Assembly: GCA_024803745.1 (NCBI GenBank)
Contig: JANJXV010000013.1
Location: 33,336,001-33,400,000 of the forward strand
DNA: 64,000 bases
Reading direction: 5' to 3'
Source: Megascapheus bottae
Taxonomy: Eukaryota; Chordata; Mammalia; Rodentia; Geomyidae
Numbering within the stretch: position 1 is the first letter of the stretch; each line of letters begins with the position of its first letter. Under the pieces are notes generated by a model. The model saw nothing but the letters and a program-made list of their open reading frames with translations. It searched no databases and was not told where the DNA came from. Both the position numbers and the translations under genes were made by a program. Of the stretch, positions 11,001 through 22,739 are shown one piece after another.

Positions 11001-12450
11001 TTGGCCCTTCAATCAAGCCTTGGCCCAACCTCCCTCTTGGGTGTATCTATTCCCTGGTGTTGACTGTAAAAGATTATATTATTTGATCTATCTATACTAT
11101 CTATATATATTGTACTTCTGTTCATTTGTTTATAACCATCTTGGCCAGGTATGTGTTAGAAAATGCTGCTTCATCAGCATCTTTAAAATTTTTAAATGAA
11201 GTCCAATTTTCTCCCTGCCAGGCAATTTCCTCGTGTTCTCCTCTGTACTTACTTTATTTCATAGTTCTCCTGATTTTTTTTACTTTTAATAGTTTCCCTT
11301 GATCATTGGTCCGAGACATAGAAAACTTGCTGTTACCAATTAGCTGTAATGTATACAGCCAGTGTTGGTTTGAGTCCATCTTCAGATGCATTTCAATATT
11401 AGGTTTTCATTTGTTACATTCCTTGCCTGCCCATAGATACACACCAGATTTCATTTCTGAAACTGGTGCTGGGTTGGCAGCCAGCCACTGAGGTAACACA
11501 AAAAAGAAAGATGGAAGCAAACATCCAAGGATCTTAATACTTTGAAAACTCAGAAACATCTTTTCTAAGTCACTGCCAGATGCTCCCCATTCATTACTGT
11601 CTGAGCAGGTTTTAAAAATGAAGCTATACGGTTCACCACAAATCTGATTTTAAGCCTGGGAAGCAGCCAGGGAAATGAATACTTGATTCTGGACCTTGTG
11701 AAACTTTACAAAATTAGTCTAATAACAAACTGGACCTCATTAACTATCTGCACTCCTGACTTAAAGGGGAAGCAAGGCAAAAGTAAAGGACTTTTGCTTG
11801 TGAGAATCTACAAAAAAAATTAGTTCCCAAATTCCTTCAGCTTCCTCAGATTATAGCCAGTGTGATTCTTCTGGTCCAATGTAATATAGCCTATAATGCC
11901 AAATTAAGTTATAGAAATAAAGGTTCATTCATTTTCTATATGTAAGACACAAAGTTTCATCTTACCTGTTAAAAATATGAACACTTGTAATCCAAACTTC
12001 TTTCCCTTTGAGTGGTCAAATACAGTTTCTTCTTTTTTTCACTTAGGTGATTGTCTAAATTCCTGACATTTTTATCACTGTACTATGAAGAAACCAATGA
12101 CTGATCTGGTATCCATACCTTGTTTCTTTATTGCTGAATCCTTGGTCTCTGCTGTCTGAGAGATGGCAGGTATCTTGTTTTTCCACCCTCCGAAGATTCA
12201 TACTTCACTCAGGCACATGGAGATGGGGAGATACGTCTTATTTCATCTGCATTCATTGAAAGGCTGAATATATTCAGCTTTAAATGTACTCATTTCTTTT
12301 CTAACTCCTTCCCTGTTTTTCCCAATATATATCCCAGTGAGCACACATTCTTTTTCTATTCTTCCAAGTCTACTTGAGTCTTTCATAACCATTCAGACCT
12401 TTGCAAATGAGAGTCATATATAACACAGATGCTTTCAATTAAAAAATTAA
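11001..12450. other. Unassigned sequence between two L1 copies
   Basis: AT-rich, with a TATC/TATA-rich patch at 11080-11110. The segment just after the L1 edge contains CCCTTCAATCA twice. No gene or repeat family recognised. Confidence 0.4.
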
Positions 12451-12451
12451 G

Positions 12452-13275
12452 CATCCTTATTACACTGTTGGTGGGAGTGTAAACTCACTCAAACACTATG
12501 GAAAGCAGTGTGGCAGTTCCTCAAAAGACTAAACATAGAGCTCCCCTATGACCCAGCAATTCCACTACTTAGCTTTAGTATGTCCTTGCTTCTGATGATT
12601 GGGTAAATGCCACTAGCACAATGATGTTTATTGTAGCACTATTTAGCATAGCAAAGATATGGAACCAACCCAGATGCCCCTCAGCAGATGATTGGATCAA
12701 GAAGATGTGCTACTTATACACAATGGAATTCTATGCTGCCATCAGAAAGAATGACATCACCCCATTTGTAAAGAAATGGAAAGATCTGGAAAAAATCATA
12801 TTAAGTGAAGTAAGCCAGACCAAAAGGAACATAGGCTCAATGGTTTCCCCCATTTTTAATAACTAGCACACAACTAGGACTCTCCTAGCAGAGAATTACA
12901 ATAGTGCAAACCTAGACACATAAGGCTATATAGGATGAGGCTAAATGAAAGGTTCTCCAGGATATGGAAACAAAAGCTTTACCTTGTGTGATTGTGGTTC
13001 TTAATGTACTATCTTATTTCTCTTCTCTTTTTTTGCACTTTGGTTAATCTCATATTGTTACAGTATCTGACTTTGTTACCTGGTATATTATATATACATT
13101 TATATGTTTATTTGAAATAGGAAAAGGAAGGGGGAAAACAATATGATTGGGAAGGGGAGAGGGAGGGAAATGGGGACAAAAACATGAGAAGTGGTATCAA
13201 TATGTGAGAAGTAATACACTTACTGTCAGGCAAATACAACTGTAACCCCTCTATATTAAATAAAACTGAAATAGA
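12452..13275 (+). mobile_element. L1 ORF2 C-terminus plus 3' UTR
   Basis: Begins in the ORF2 region with GTTGGTGGGAGTGTAAAC and ATGGAAAGCAGTGTGGCAG. 12621-12866 encodes the ORF2 C-terminus (WNQPRCPSADDWIKKMCYLY, ILSEVSQTKRNIGSM). The usual 3' UTR follows with a G-rich run at 13130-13170, ending CTCTATATTAAATAAAAC. Strongly 5'-truncated and inactive. Confidence 0.9.
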
Positions 13276-13799
13276 AATGCACACGATGAGGGGCTCACTT
13301 GGGTGGTACCCAGGATACCTTTGAGCTTTACATAAAATAAGGGCAATCATGGATATAATATTCAAAGATAAATGAAGTTTTAGTTATCTTAAGGGAGAAA
13401 TTATTTGATGGAGATTCTTATCTCTTCTGAAAAATATTGCATGCTTCTTGTTGGAGAATTTCCTTTTGTGTGAAAATGAACATTCTCTTGTTCTTGCATT
13501 ACAGTTACAAAAGTCCTGCTATAGAAAAATATTCTACTTCAGTTCAGAATTGAGTTTTCTACATTGTTTGAATCATTCCACTGTAGCCTGCATCTCCGTG
13601 GGCGCTAAACTAAAAGAAAAAAAAAACTTTGTTGACTAATGCTCCTCCTGAAAAAAAAGAGATCACATAGTAATTATCTTCTCCCTGTTAAAAATAGAAC
13701 AGTTACCCTTTTAGATTTATAGCACCTACAAAGTTCAAAACATTCTCTAAGGAAATTGGAAATACGTTACAACTTTAATCAGAAATAAAACATAATATC

Positions 13800-13975
13800 A
13801 TAACTGGGATCCAAATCTTTACATCTGTAATCCTAGTTACTCAGGAAATTGAAATTTAAGGGAGAAAGTGGGAATGGAGCTATATTCAAATGCTAGGGCT
13901 ACTAGTTTTGAGAAAAAAAATCTCAGGGACAGTAGTCATGCCCTGAGTTCAAGACAGGACTGGTGACAAAGTGTA
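13800..13975 (+). mobile_element. Degenerate B1-ID SINE
   Basis: Diverged copy with CTGTAATCCTAGTTACTCAGG near 13827, then CCTGAGTTCAAGACAGGACTG near the end. Much of the central part is deleted or changed. Confidence 0.65.
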
Positions 13976-14179
13976 TGTGGGTAGGGCTGGGGAAGGGAGG
14001 ACAGGATAACTAATCCATATAAAGAAACAAAACGCTGACACATAATAAGCACTTTGTAAAGATTTCTTTTGTTATAATCCACATGAGCAAAAATATGTTA
14101 AAATAAAAAATAACACTTCAAAAGAATAAGCCTGTACACTTGAAAAATTAAGATGATTGATGCAGATAATATCCAGGAG

Positions 14180-14702
14180 AATGTGACACTGTACTTGGTC
14201 CAGTGATATATTTTATGGCTTCCAGTTTCTGGTTTTTCACGGTCCCACTCCTAAGTGAATTTGTTTACTGGCTTCTAATGAATCCAGTATAGCACAAGAG
14301 ATGGGATGTCACTTCTGACATTAGATTGGATCGTCTGTCTCTCTTCCTTGGGGTAGTATACCCTCCATATTATCAGTATCCTGTGGAGAGGTCCATATGA
14401 AAAACTGAGGGAGGCCGCGTGCCAGCAGCTAGTAAGGAAACAAGTCCCTCAACCCAACTGCTCTGGGACATAACAATGGCCACCCAGGGAAGCAAATTTT
14501 CCTTTAGACAAGTTTTGAGGTGAAACTTCAGAGCCAGCCATGAGTTTGCACAGTGTTTTTGGCTTTACTTTCTCTCCAGACTTTGCAGCCAAAGACAGGC
14601 TCAGATCTGACCCATGGAAAGGGAAAGATAATAAGTACATATTGTTTATAGCTATTAAATTTGAGTGGAGTTTATTAGGAAGCCATGAATAACTAATACA
14701 TG
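14180..14702 (+). mobile_element. MLT1-type LTR (ancient MaLR/ERVL relic)
   Basis: Several blocks match MLT1 LTRs in order: CCTGTGGAGAGGTCCATATG, GAAACTTCAGAGCCAGCC, GATAATAAGTACATATTG, and the terminal GCCATGAATAACTAATAC. It is a non-coding, heavily mutated LTR. The 5' boundary is uncertain. Confidence 0.75.
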
Positions 14703-14872
14703 TGCCAAGTATTTTATAGACTTTTTCTCATTTGGACCTAATAGTTACCCTTTGATGTAGGCATTATTGAAAGGATTTAGAGAAGAGGCCCACAAAATGG
14801 AAGCACTAACCCAAGGCTTGTAGTAAATTTTGCCTGAGTTCAAAATTCACAGTCATTCTTACAGGGGATACT
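14703..14872 (+). mobile_element. MIR SINE
   Basis: Starts TGTGCCAAGTATTTTATAGA and continues with a GTAGGCATTATT block, AAAGGATTTAGAGAAGAGGC and CCAAGGCTTGTAGTAAATTT. This is the order of the MIR 3' half. It abuts the MLT1-type LTR. Confidence 0.8.
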
Positions 14873-14903
14873 AGTTTGTCTTATGACTATTTATTTATTT
14901 ATT

Positions 14904-15087
14904 TAGCCAGTCCTGTGTTTGGGCTCAGGGCCTGAATACTCTCCTTGGGTTTTCTCAAGGCTAGAGCTCTACCACTAGAGCCACAGTGTCAGTTCTGGCT
15001 TTTTTCTATGTATGGGGTACTGAGGAATTAAATCATGTCTTCGTGCATGCTAGGCAAGCACTCTACCACTAGGCCAAACTTCTGGCT
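14904..15087 (-). mobile_element. ID-type SINE
   Basis: Full bipartite copy on the minus strand: CCAGTCCTGTGTTTGGGC (tail end), CTAGAGCTCTACCACTAGAG, then GGCAAGCACTCTACCACTAG and GGCCAAACTTCTGGC (head). TTATGA flanks near 14881 and 15088 may be target-site duplications. Confidence 0.92.
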
Positions 15088-17012
15088 TTATGATTCACTT
15101 TTGAGACTTCCTCACTTCTCTGTGCTTGGATTTTAGGAATTCAAATAAGAATTGCAGAAGTTATTCAGGAATGGACTTCAATCTGTTTTAAAACATACTA
15201 CCGGTCTTCATTTCCTCCAGAATTTGGAAGTTTGAATAAATCCCAGATAACAAGACATTGAATTTCGCCAGCAATTACATTGCAGGTAATCAGACCTAAA
15301 GGTTTTTATGAATATCAAATCATAGTTCCAATTCTAACTTCCTCGTTGTTGCTGTCATTTATAGTTAGGACATAATCTTTTATTTAAAAAATCACTCATT
15401 TCACTCAATTAATGGTTTTAAATTAAGTTCACTCACTCTCATTCTCAAATAGAACTTCCTTCAACAAGTCAGAGGTGTCCTAGCCCTTGATTCCTGACCC
15501 AGCAGCTTTTTAAATTCATCCTCACTTTCATAATGCTAGTAATGCTTGAAGGCCTGGCATAGTAAATGATCCATGCCAAACTATTAGAGAAAGCAATATA
15601 ACCCATTTAAACTGTAGTCAAATTTGAAGAAGGGCACTAAATAAGATATATTTATAACCTTTCCTGAATATAGCTCATGACTCACAGATAAATTCCTTGA
15701 CAGAGTCCTTTCCTCCTGCCATTTTGAAATAATTAGTGACTTTAGCTTGATGGAATATTAAAATTTTATTTCTGGTTACTGTAGCAAATTAAGAACAAAA
15801 TGAAAATCATTAATCCCCGAAACAAAGATGTCAGTTTTCTTGGGCACAGACAAATTCAAGTGGGCTATGTTATTAAAATGATTGAGTATGTTTTAATGTT
15901 TCAGACATCTATATATCTGTCTATCTGTCTATCTCCCTCCTCACCTCCCTACCTACTCACATATCATCGTGTTAGAAACAGCCTCTCAGTAATTATGCTA
16001 TCATTGATTTAAGTGCCCTAGAGAAGCCACATAATTATAAAATTATTTATTTTTAGTATCCAGCATTAAATTATTTGAGTATTTTAGGCATTTCAGAGCA
16101 TAGCATAATGGACATACAAAAATAACATAAGAATTTAAAACTCATAGGCAATAGAAGTTTTTTGGTGTGGTTTTTAATTTAGTTTTACCACTTTAACAGT
16201 CAATTTAAGATCCACCTTGGTGAATGACTTCATTAATTGGTGCTGAAGACATCCATAAATATAGACAGCTTATGTTTCTGTTATTAAGGCAAAAGTCAAT
16301 GATAGTGAAATGAATCAAGGGAGACTTTGAGATCATCCACTAATAATAGTAAAACATTGACAGCCAATTCTCATTGTTTTTGCTAGCCTAACCTCTTGAC
16401 CTCCTTAGTTTTATTAGTTATAACCAAACATTAACATAATTGTTGATAAAGTCTTAATGACATTCTTAAAAAGTAATACTCAGCATTGTTTGGGAATGAG
16501 TAACCTCTAAGGAGAAATGAGTTTAAGAACAAGAGATATTGGTCCTGGTTTGCCACCACCAAACTTATAATGCAGTTTTAGAAAAGGCATCTTAGCTCTG
16601 GAGATAATGCCTTGTAAAATTCCTTATTTGTAAAGACATGATCTTGAAAGAAACAATCTTTAAAATCTCTAATATTACTGTTACAAAGTACTTATGACCC
16701 AATATAAAGAACTTTTAGACATTTAACAAAAACCATCACTTTTTAAACACTGAAGTTAGGTGGTCCTTTTAATGCAGGAAACCCCTAAGCAATTTATTTC
16801 CTAGTGCAGTGATTATCATCCCCGTGAATGTATTCCACATTTGTGAATTTTCCTACTCATTACAATTTGCCTATAACCCCAATATTGATATTTATGTTGC
16901 TTTCATTGCCCTTCATGGACATGTATAATATGGTGAAAAATTTAAGTCACCCAATCTGTATAGTCCCAGCTGATGTCAAATTAGACAGTACTCTGTGTTA
17001 TACAACTTAAAT
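15088..17012. other. Unassigned AT-rich sequence
   Basis: Nearly 2 kb without a recognisable gene or young repeat. A (CTAT/CTGT)-rich patch lies at 15909-15935. Short open frames here are not supported by any motif. Confidence 0.45.
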
Positions 17013-17026
17013 AAAAGTCAAACATT

Positions 17027-17309
17027 TTTATATATTTTATTGTAATTAATAGAAGGGTTACATGATATTTGCCAGATAGATGGTGCATTAATTTCCATAC
17101 ATTGATACCCTTTCACATGTCTTGGTCCCCATTTCCCTCCCCCCCCACCCCCACCCCTCATCTTGTTTTCCCGTTACCTATCCAATTTCAAATAACCAAA
17201 TACAAATATATCCGATATATCAGGTAACAAAGTGAGATACTGTAACAATACGAGATAACCAAGGGACAGCAAAAGAGATGAGAGATAACATGGTACCTTA
17301 AGAACAACA
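17027..17309 (-). mobile_element. Short L1 3' end with perfect 14-bp target-site duplications
   Basis: Reverse complement of the L1 3' UTR only, about 283 bp. AAAAGTCAAACATT flanks it at 17013-17026 and 17310-17323, a perfect 14-bp target-site duplication. The unusually clean flanks suggest a relatively recent insertion. Confidence 0.95.
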
Positions 17310-17330
17310 AAAAGTCAAACATTATTTTTT

Positions 17331-17415
17331 TGGTGAGGCTATAACTGAGGAATCGAGCCCAGGTTTTCATGGATGCTAAGCAAGCACTCTACCACTAGGC
17401 CAAACTCGCAGCCCA
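17331..17415 (-). mobile_element. ID-type SINE fragment, head module only
   Basis: Only the tRNA-like head remains: GAGGAATCGAGCCCAGG, GCAAGCACTCTACCACTAGG and GGCCAAACTCGCAGCCC. It lies just past the right target-site copy of the short L1. Confidence 0.85.
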
Positions 17416-17451
17416 TAAAATAGACTTTTAATTGGATACTTAATGCCATGC

Positions 17452-17473
17452 ATATATATATATATATATATAA
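17452..17473 (+). repeat. (TA)11 microsatellite
   Basis: Pure TA run directly beside the T-rich end of the next minus-strand SINE. Confidence 0.95.
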
Positions 17474-17669
17474 TTTTTTGCCAGTCCTGGGGCTTGAACT
17501 CAGGGCCTGGGTACAGTCCTTGGTCACTTTTTGCTCAAGGCTAGTGCTCTACCACTTGAGCCACAGCACCACTTCTGGCTTTTTCTGTGTATATGGTACT
17601 GAGGAATTGAAACCAGGGTTTCCTGCATGCTAGGTGAGCACTCTACCACTCGGCCATGATCCCACTCCC
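17474..17669 (-). mobile_element. ID-type SINE
   Basis: Full-length minus-strand copy: GCCAGTCCTGGGGCTTGAAC, GCTCTACCACTTGAGCCAC, GTGAGCACTCTACCACTCGG. Both ID-like modules are present. Confidence 0.93.
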
Positions 17670-18614
17670 ATATATTTTTTTTTACTTTTTGTGGGGAGGG
17701 ATAGTGTTGCTATATAAAAGAGCACCAACAAATAAATGAGTGTAATCACAAGAAGGCTATGATGTGTGTTACAGAGATAATTAATATCTGTGTTAGATAT
17801 GTTTGTTCAGGCATGACTATTGGCCATGAATTCAATGTTAATGAATGCATAGTAAATGTTTAAACAATTAAGGTTCCCTGACATCACATATACAGAAAAA
17901 AAGGTTACGATGTAGTGATATACAAAATGTTATTATGATAAATAAATGAAAATGAGTCTTGCAAGAATATAACACTGTTACTTTTCCCTACAAACTTGTG
18001 AACAGTTCTTTTAAAAGAATCTAAGTAAGACAATTGTTAGAGAATGTGAAGTAGACATTTCTTTTCAGATCAAAGATATTGTGTGTTGTAATTATAACAG
18101 AAGGTTCAGCCAAATTATTTAGGGTTCTGTCATTTCATTTCTATTAAAAATACTCCTTTCTGCTATTTAGAAATTTTGTCTCAAATTTTCAAACTTATTT
18201 CTACTTGTATCATATCCAGGCAATTGAAGAGTTCATTGGATGTTATAACCATTCTTTAAACATTATTGTACAAGGCTTCTCACTTTCTATCACCCAATAT
18301 AAAACTTAGTTCCCACATATTCAGTTTGCTCAATATTTTGTCTGTAGGGATGTAATAATAGTTTGTGACAGAAGTGGATCTGAAGATGTTAACACAAAAG
18401 AAAACATATTTAGGAAATTGAATATAGATGTGAGAGCAATGCAATCACAAAGAATGAATTTCTCTAATAAAAATTCTGAAACCCTGTGATCTCAACTATG
18501 TGTGGACAATTTGATACACAGATTCATGAGGAAGTGTGGGAAAAAATAAAAGTTGCTCTTGATATTTCACTCCTTGTGTTAATGGCAGATGGCTACAGTT
18601 ATCACTTTGAAAAC
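17670..18614. other. Unassigned AT-rich sequence
   Basis: About 950 bp of AT-rich DNA with no gene or repeat I recognise. Confidence 0.45.
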
Positions 18615-18800
18615 TTTCCAGTCCTGGGCTTGAGCTCAGGGCCTGAGCACTGTCCTTGGACTTTCTCAAGGCTAGAGCTCTACCACCTGAACCTCAGCAC
18701 CACTTCTGACTTTTTTCTATGTTTGTGGTACCAAGGAATTGAACCCGGGTCTTGGTGCATGCTAGGAAAGCACTCTACCAGTAGGTCAAACTCCCTGCCC
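18615..18800 (-). mobile_element. ID-type SINE
   Basis: Full minus-strand copy from CCAGTCCTGGGCTTGAGC to GTAGGTCAAACTCCCTGCCC. The box-B-like bases (GAATTGAACCCGGGTC) are intact. Confidence 0.93.
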
Positions 18801-18849
18801 AGGTAGGTAGGTTTTTATAATATCTTACAACTATAATCTCAACAGGACT

Positions 18850-19115
18850 TCTGGGAATGGCCTTTATGCTGGTAGTGTACTAAGGTCCTTCTCGACATCA
18901 CTGGAGGAGAAGCAGCAAGTGTGTAAGTCTAGATCTCCCCTGGGCTCTTCTTATAAAGCTGTCAGAATTCAACCATCCTGATGATCTTATCTGAATTAAA
19001 TGGTCTCACAATGACCTCTACCTCTTTACACTATAGTCCTATGAACTTTTCACACCCTGAGTAACTCACAATGAGGATGAAATTTCAACAGATCATTGGA
19101 GGGGGCAGACTCAAA
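18850..19115 (+). mobile_element. Ancient LTR-like repeat, 3' part (family unresolved)
   Basis: Blocks such as CTCTTCTTATAAAGCTGTCA, GGTCTCACAATGACCTCTAC and GATGAAATTTCAACAGATCA resemble a common old mammalian repeat carrying a rearranged TTATAAGGACACCAGTC-type motif. The probable 5' part of a related element is at 47120-47330. I cannot name the family with confidence. Confidence 0.45.
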
Positions 19116-19364
19116 CCATATTCAAATGACAGCAATATGTGCAGTACTGAAGAGTATACCTTGCAGGCCAGGCAGATAGTCTTCAAATATGCTTCAAATA
19201 CCTGATTCTTGCATGATGCCAACATCCTCCATGAAAGTGTGAATTTGAGTGTTTTAACTCGCAGGGATGAGTTCTAAGTCACCGATTTGTTTGCTAAAGG
19301 AAAACTAAGAATATTGCACTGGATGGTGGACATTAAATCATAGTCAAATGTTAGCATATATGAC

Positions 19365-19480
19365 TATGGAGCCCACCTTATAGGTGAAGGAAGACATGGA
19401 AAGGTAAAGAGCCTTGCTTCATTTCACAGAAATAGAAGGAAGCAGAGCTAGAACAGTCTGTGCTTCTAAATATTTTGCTA
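19365..19480 (+). mobile_element. MIR SINE fragment
   Basis: Matches the MIR core: TATAGGTGAAGGAAGACATG, GTAAAGAGCCTTGCTTCA, TTTCACAGAAATAGAAGGAA, GCAGAGCTAGAACAG. Both ends are lost. Confidence 0.7.
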
Positions 19481-19528
19481 TTCATCTCCCTGCCATGTGG
19501 TATCAGACAAAGTTAAGTCTTTTTTGAA

Positions 19529-19744
19529 ATGAAATATGCCAGTGGCTCATCCCTGTAATCTTAGCTGCTGAAGAGACATATTTGAGGATCATAGTTCAAA
19601 ACCAGCCAAGGAATCTAGGAGACTCTTATCACCCATTACCAGCAAAATGCTGGAAGTGGAGATGTTGCTCAAATGCTAAGAGTACTAGCCTGAAGTGAAA
19701 AATCTAATGAACAGCTTCTAAGCCCTCAGTTCAAGCCCCAGTAA
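19529..19744 (+). mobile_element. Degenerate B1-ID SINE
   Basis: Contains GTGGCTCATCCCTGTAATC in the B1-like half and CCCTCAGTTCAAGCCCCAG at the 3' end, where a microsatellite begins. Confidence 0.8.
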
Positions 19745-19766
19745 ACACACACACATACACACACAC

Positions 19767-19820
<54 letters not shown>
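19745..19820 (+). repeat. Compound (CA)n(AG)n microsatellite at a SINE tail
   Basis: (CA)n with two interruptions at 19745-19770, then 25 AG units at 19771-19820. It begins directly at the SINE 3' end, so the tail probably seeded it. Confidence 0.97.
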
Positions 19821-19821
<1 letters not shown>

Positions 19822-20633
19822 AAATGACTTAAAATAAATAATTGCTATGCATGTATTTCATATGTCCTTAGTCCCTTAAGTTTTGTCATGCTTTTTACTC
19901 TTTGTACTTTTTGTAGTGCCTCACACTGACTCTGAAAAACATTGTTGCTCACATGAATATAAAAATATTTGCTCAATAAACAGATCTGAATACAGCTATG
20001 GGTAGATAAACACTTATATGCTCAGCCTTTAAAATACACATAAATGGACAAGACGAAGCAGATTAAATGCAATTAACATCTCTAATTACAGGCTGAAAAC
20101 TATGTTAACCATGTGATAAAATGCATTCCTACTAAAGTTCCATTGATTTTGTTCAATACTTCTTTTCTTCTTGGTATTAGAGTATATAACATAGTGGGCT
20201 ATTAGATGGATTTTAAAGTGCTAAGAGTAAATTGCCTATGTATGTACCTTGAATGGTCAGAAGACAATGTAATGAAGTAAGAGACACAAACTATTCTAAG
20301 AACACTCTAAGGCTACCGTGGCAGACTCTTGTGTCCTCTCAGATCCTCTTCAGACCTGAGAAATATATTGTGACCAATTGTTAGCAGAGTTGCCCACTGC
20401 CAGTCCACTATGCTCAGCCCTGGTCAGAAATTACTCTCCACTGGAAGAATGCAAGCTAATGACCAAGCTAAACTCTGTGACAATATTCCAAGTCAGAGAT
20501 AATGAGTTTACACAAATTTTGAGAGATATGATGTTAATTATCCAGAGAAGCCAACATACAGGAGAAGACATTCTAGAAAACACTTGTAATAATGAGAGAA
20601 CACAAGATATTAAGTACTTAAGAATGCATCTTG

Positions 20634-20776
20634 GGGGGCCAGGAGTTTGGCCTGTGGTAGAGTGCTTGCCTAGGCATGCATGAAGATCCAGGTTTGATTC
20701 CTCAGTACCACATACAGAGAAAAAAGCCAGAAGTGGTCCTGAAGCCAAGTGGTCCAGGGCTGGCTAAAAAAAAAAA
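20634..20776 (+). mobile_element. ID-type SINE, duplicate of 1893-2031
   Basis: Same shortened SINE as in copy 1 with GAATGCATCTTGGG on both sides. The poly-A end carries a small AGAGAG addition absent from copy 1. Confidence 0.9.
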
Positions 20777-21010
20777 GAGAGAATGCATCTTGGGATACAT
20801 AGAAATGATAGGACAATAACTTTTTGGTTAAAACAACCAAGAGGTAGAAAAAAAAATGTCTGATAAAAGTATCAGAATGATGCACATGGGAGCTAAAGGG
20901 AAATAGAATATGACCCAGGAATTTTATTTCAAGTCTAATTATAATTTTTAGGTAGAAAAATAAATTCAAGGGCCAGGAGTTTGGCCAAAAATATTTTTAG
21001 ACATAAAAAA

Positions 21011-21268
21011 TGCTTGGAAACGTCAAGCTGAGTGCTGTGGCTTATGCATGTAATCCTAGCTACTCAGGAGTCTGGGATCTGAGGATCACTGTTCAAAGCC
21101 AGCTCCGGCACTAAAGTCTGTGTAAGAGACTCTTATCACCAATTAGGCACCAGAAAAGTTGAAGTGGCACTGTGGCTCAAGGAGTAGGGCAGTACCCTGG
21201 AGCTGAAGAGCTCAGGGACAGTGCCCAGGCCAAGATTTCAAGTCCCACAACTGACAAAAACAAAACAA
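21011..21268 (+). mobile_element. B1-ID SINE, duplicate of 2270-2527
   Basis: Same element and insertion point as in copy 1, with scattered substitutions only. Confidence 0.92.
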
Positions 21269-21432
21269 ACAAACAAACTTGGAAACTTCAATATCAGTGA
21301 TGTTTTCCCAAAAGAATCTTTTAACAATGAAATAGAGGAAATATAGAATTCAATTTAAAAAATTCCAGAAGTGGGAAAATATAGTAAAGCACTCGACATG
21401 AACAATGAATCTAATTAAATATAATGATGAGA

Positions 21433-21650
21433 CCTTGCCGGATGTGGTGGCTCACGCCTGTAATCCTAGCTACTCTGGAGGCTGAGGTCTAAGGATCAAG
21501 GTTCACAAAAGGAACCTGAGACTCTTATTTCCAATTAACCTCTAGAAAAATGGGAAATGGAGCTTGGCTCAAGGGTAGGGCAGTAGCCTTGAGCTGAAGA
21601 GCTCAGGGACAGTGCCCAGGCCAAGTTCAAGCCCCATCAACAACAAAAAG
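21433..21650 (+). mobile_element. B1-ID SINE, duplicate of 2687-2917 with a 16-bp deletion
   Basis: Same element as in copy 1, but about 16 bp after GGTTCA are missing (copy 1 retains GCCAGCCTGGGCAC there). The G-run after the tail also differs in length. Confidence 0.9.
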
Positions 21651-22123
21651 GGGGGGGGGAATTGAAGCATAAAGAACGTGGCATGAATTTTTTTTCTCTG
21701 TTCCTTATAGCGGTAGGTATTTGGTCCTGCTTAAATTTAAAATCTCTAAAAAAGATGCTGTGTGTTATCTATTTTCACAATTACTTTGTTTAGCTTTAGA
21801 ACTATCTACTGGGAAGCAATAAATGTTTCTACAATAAATTTTTATTAGATGTTCACTACTTCCCCTCATTTCAGTTTATATTCATTTATCATAGTAAATA
21901 AATTAAATATATTTGAAGTAGAGTGTTTTGTATGATGCCATTAGGAAATCATTTCAAATAAACAAATAAATGTATGTACAATGTACTAAATAACAAAGTC
22001 AAATACAGTAACCACATGAGATTAGCCATAGGGAAAAAAGAGAAAAGAAATAAGTTTACATGGTACATTCAGAAAAACATGGTCCTCAAAAAAAAGAAAA
22101 GAAAAAAGGAAAAACAATCAGAA

Positions 22124-22610
22124 GGGCTGGTTTGGCCTAGTGGTAAGTGTTAGGTCTGCCTGGGAGAAATGATTCCTTCCCTTGGGGTTCTGTGCACCCT
22201 GGAAATCCCCCCCCCCAGACTGTAACCCTGGCAACTGTCATGTCTCCCAGTGGGAAGTCCCCCAGTCTGAAGTATTTCTTCATCTTCTGAGGTCACATCC
22301 ACTTCCTCTGTCCCCCCTATATAATGTCTCACTTCGGCCATAAGCTCTTTCTTCTGCCTGACTCCATCTTGTGCGGCTGCAGGTCTGTTTTCTCTCTTTC
22401 TCTCTCTCAATAAACCTTCACCTCTTAAACTGCATGGAGTTTCCTTTTGACAAGCCTTACAGTAAGAGTGCTTGCTTAGCATGCATGAAGACCACAGACA
22501 TAGAAGAAGCCAGAAACGGTGATGTGAATCAAGTAGTAGAGCTCTAGCCTTGAGAAAACCCAAAGACAGTGCTCAGGCCCTGAGTTCAAGCCTCAGGACT
22601 GGCAAAAAAA
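22124..22610 (+). mobile_element. ID-type SINE interrupted by a solo LTR
   Basis: Duplicate of the SINE at 3391-3582. The head ends at 22147 and resumes at 22462, after the LTR. The second module and A-rich tail are intact. Confidence 0.93.
22148..22461 (+). mobile_element. Solo LTR of an endogenous retrovirus (314 bp)
   Basis: Begins TGTTAGG and ends CCTTACA, near-perfect terminal inverted repeats, and is flanked by GTAAG at 22143-22147 and 22462-22466. Copy 1 has a single GTAAG at 3409-3413, the empty site. Inside are a TATA-like TATATAAT at 22318-22325 and an AATAAA polyadenylation signal at 22409-22414, giving plus orientation. There is no internal viral sequence, primer-binding site or coding region. 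A 5-bp duplication fits several endogenous retrovirus groups, so I do not assign a class. Confidence 0.93.
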
Positions 22611-22739
22611 CAAAAACAAAACAAACAAACAAAAGCAATCAGAGAGATGAATTTCTCATTTCCATTTCCTAAAGTGCATTTCATTTCATTTCATCTTGTA
22701 TTGCTATAAGTATATAGTTTTTGAGCTCTTGTGATCCTC

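Noticed and set aside
22150..22563. 137-codon minus-strand frame
   Set aside because: It is antisense to the solo LTR and the SINE around it; not a retroviral gene remnant.
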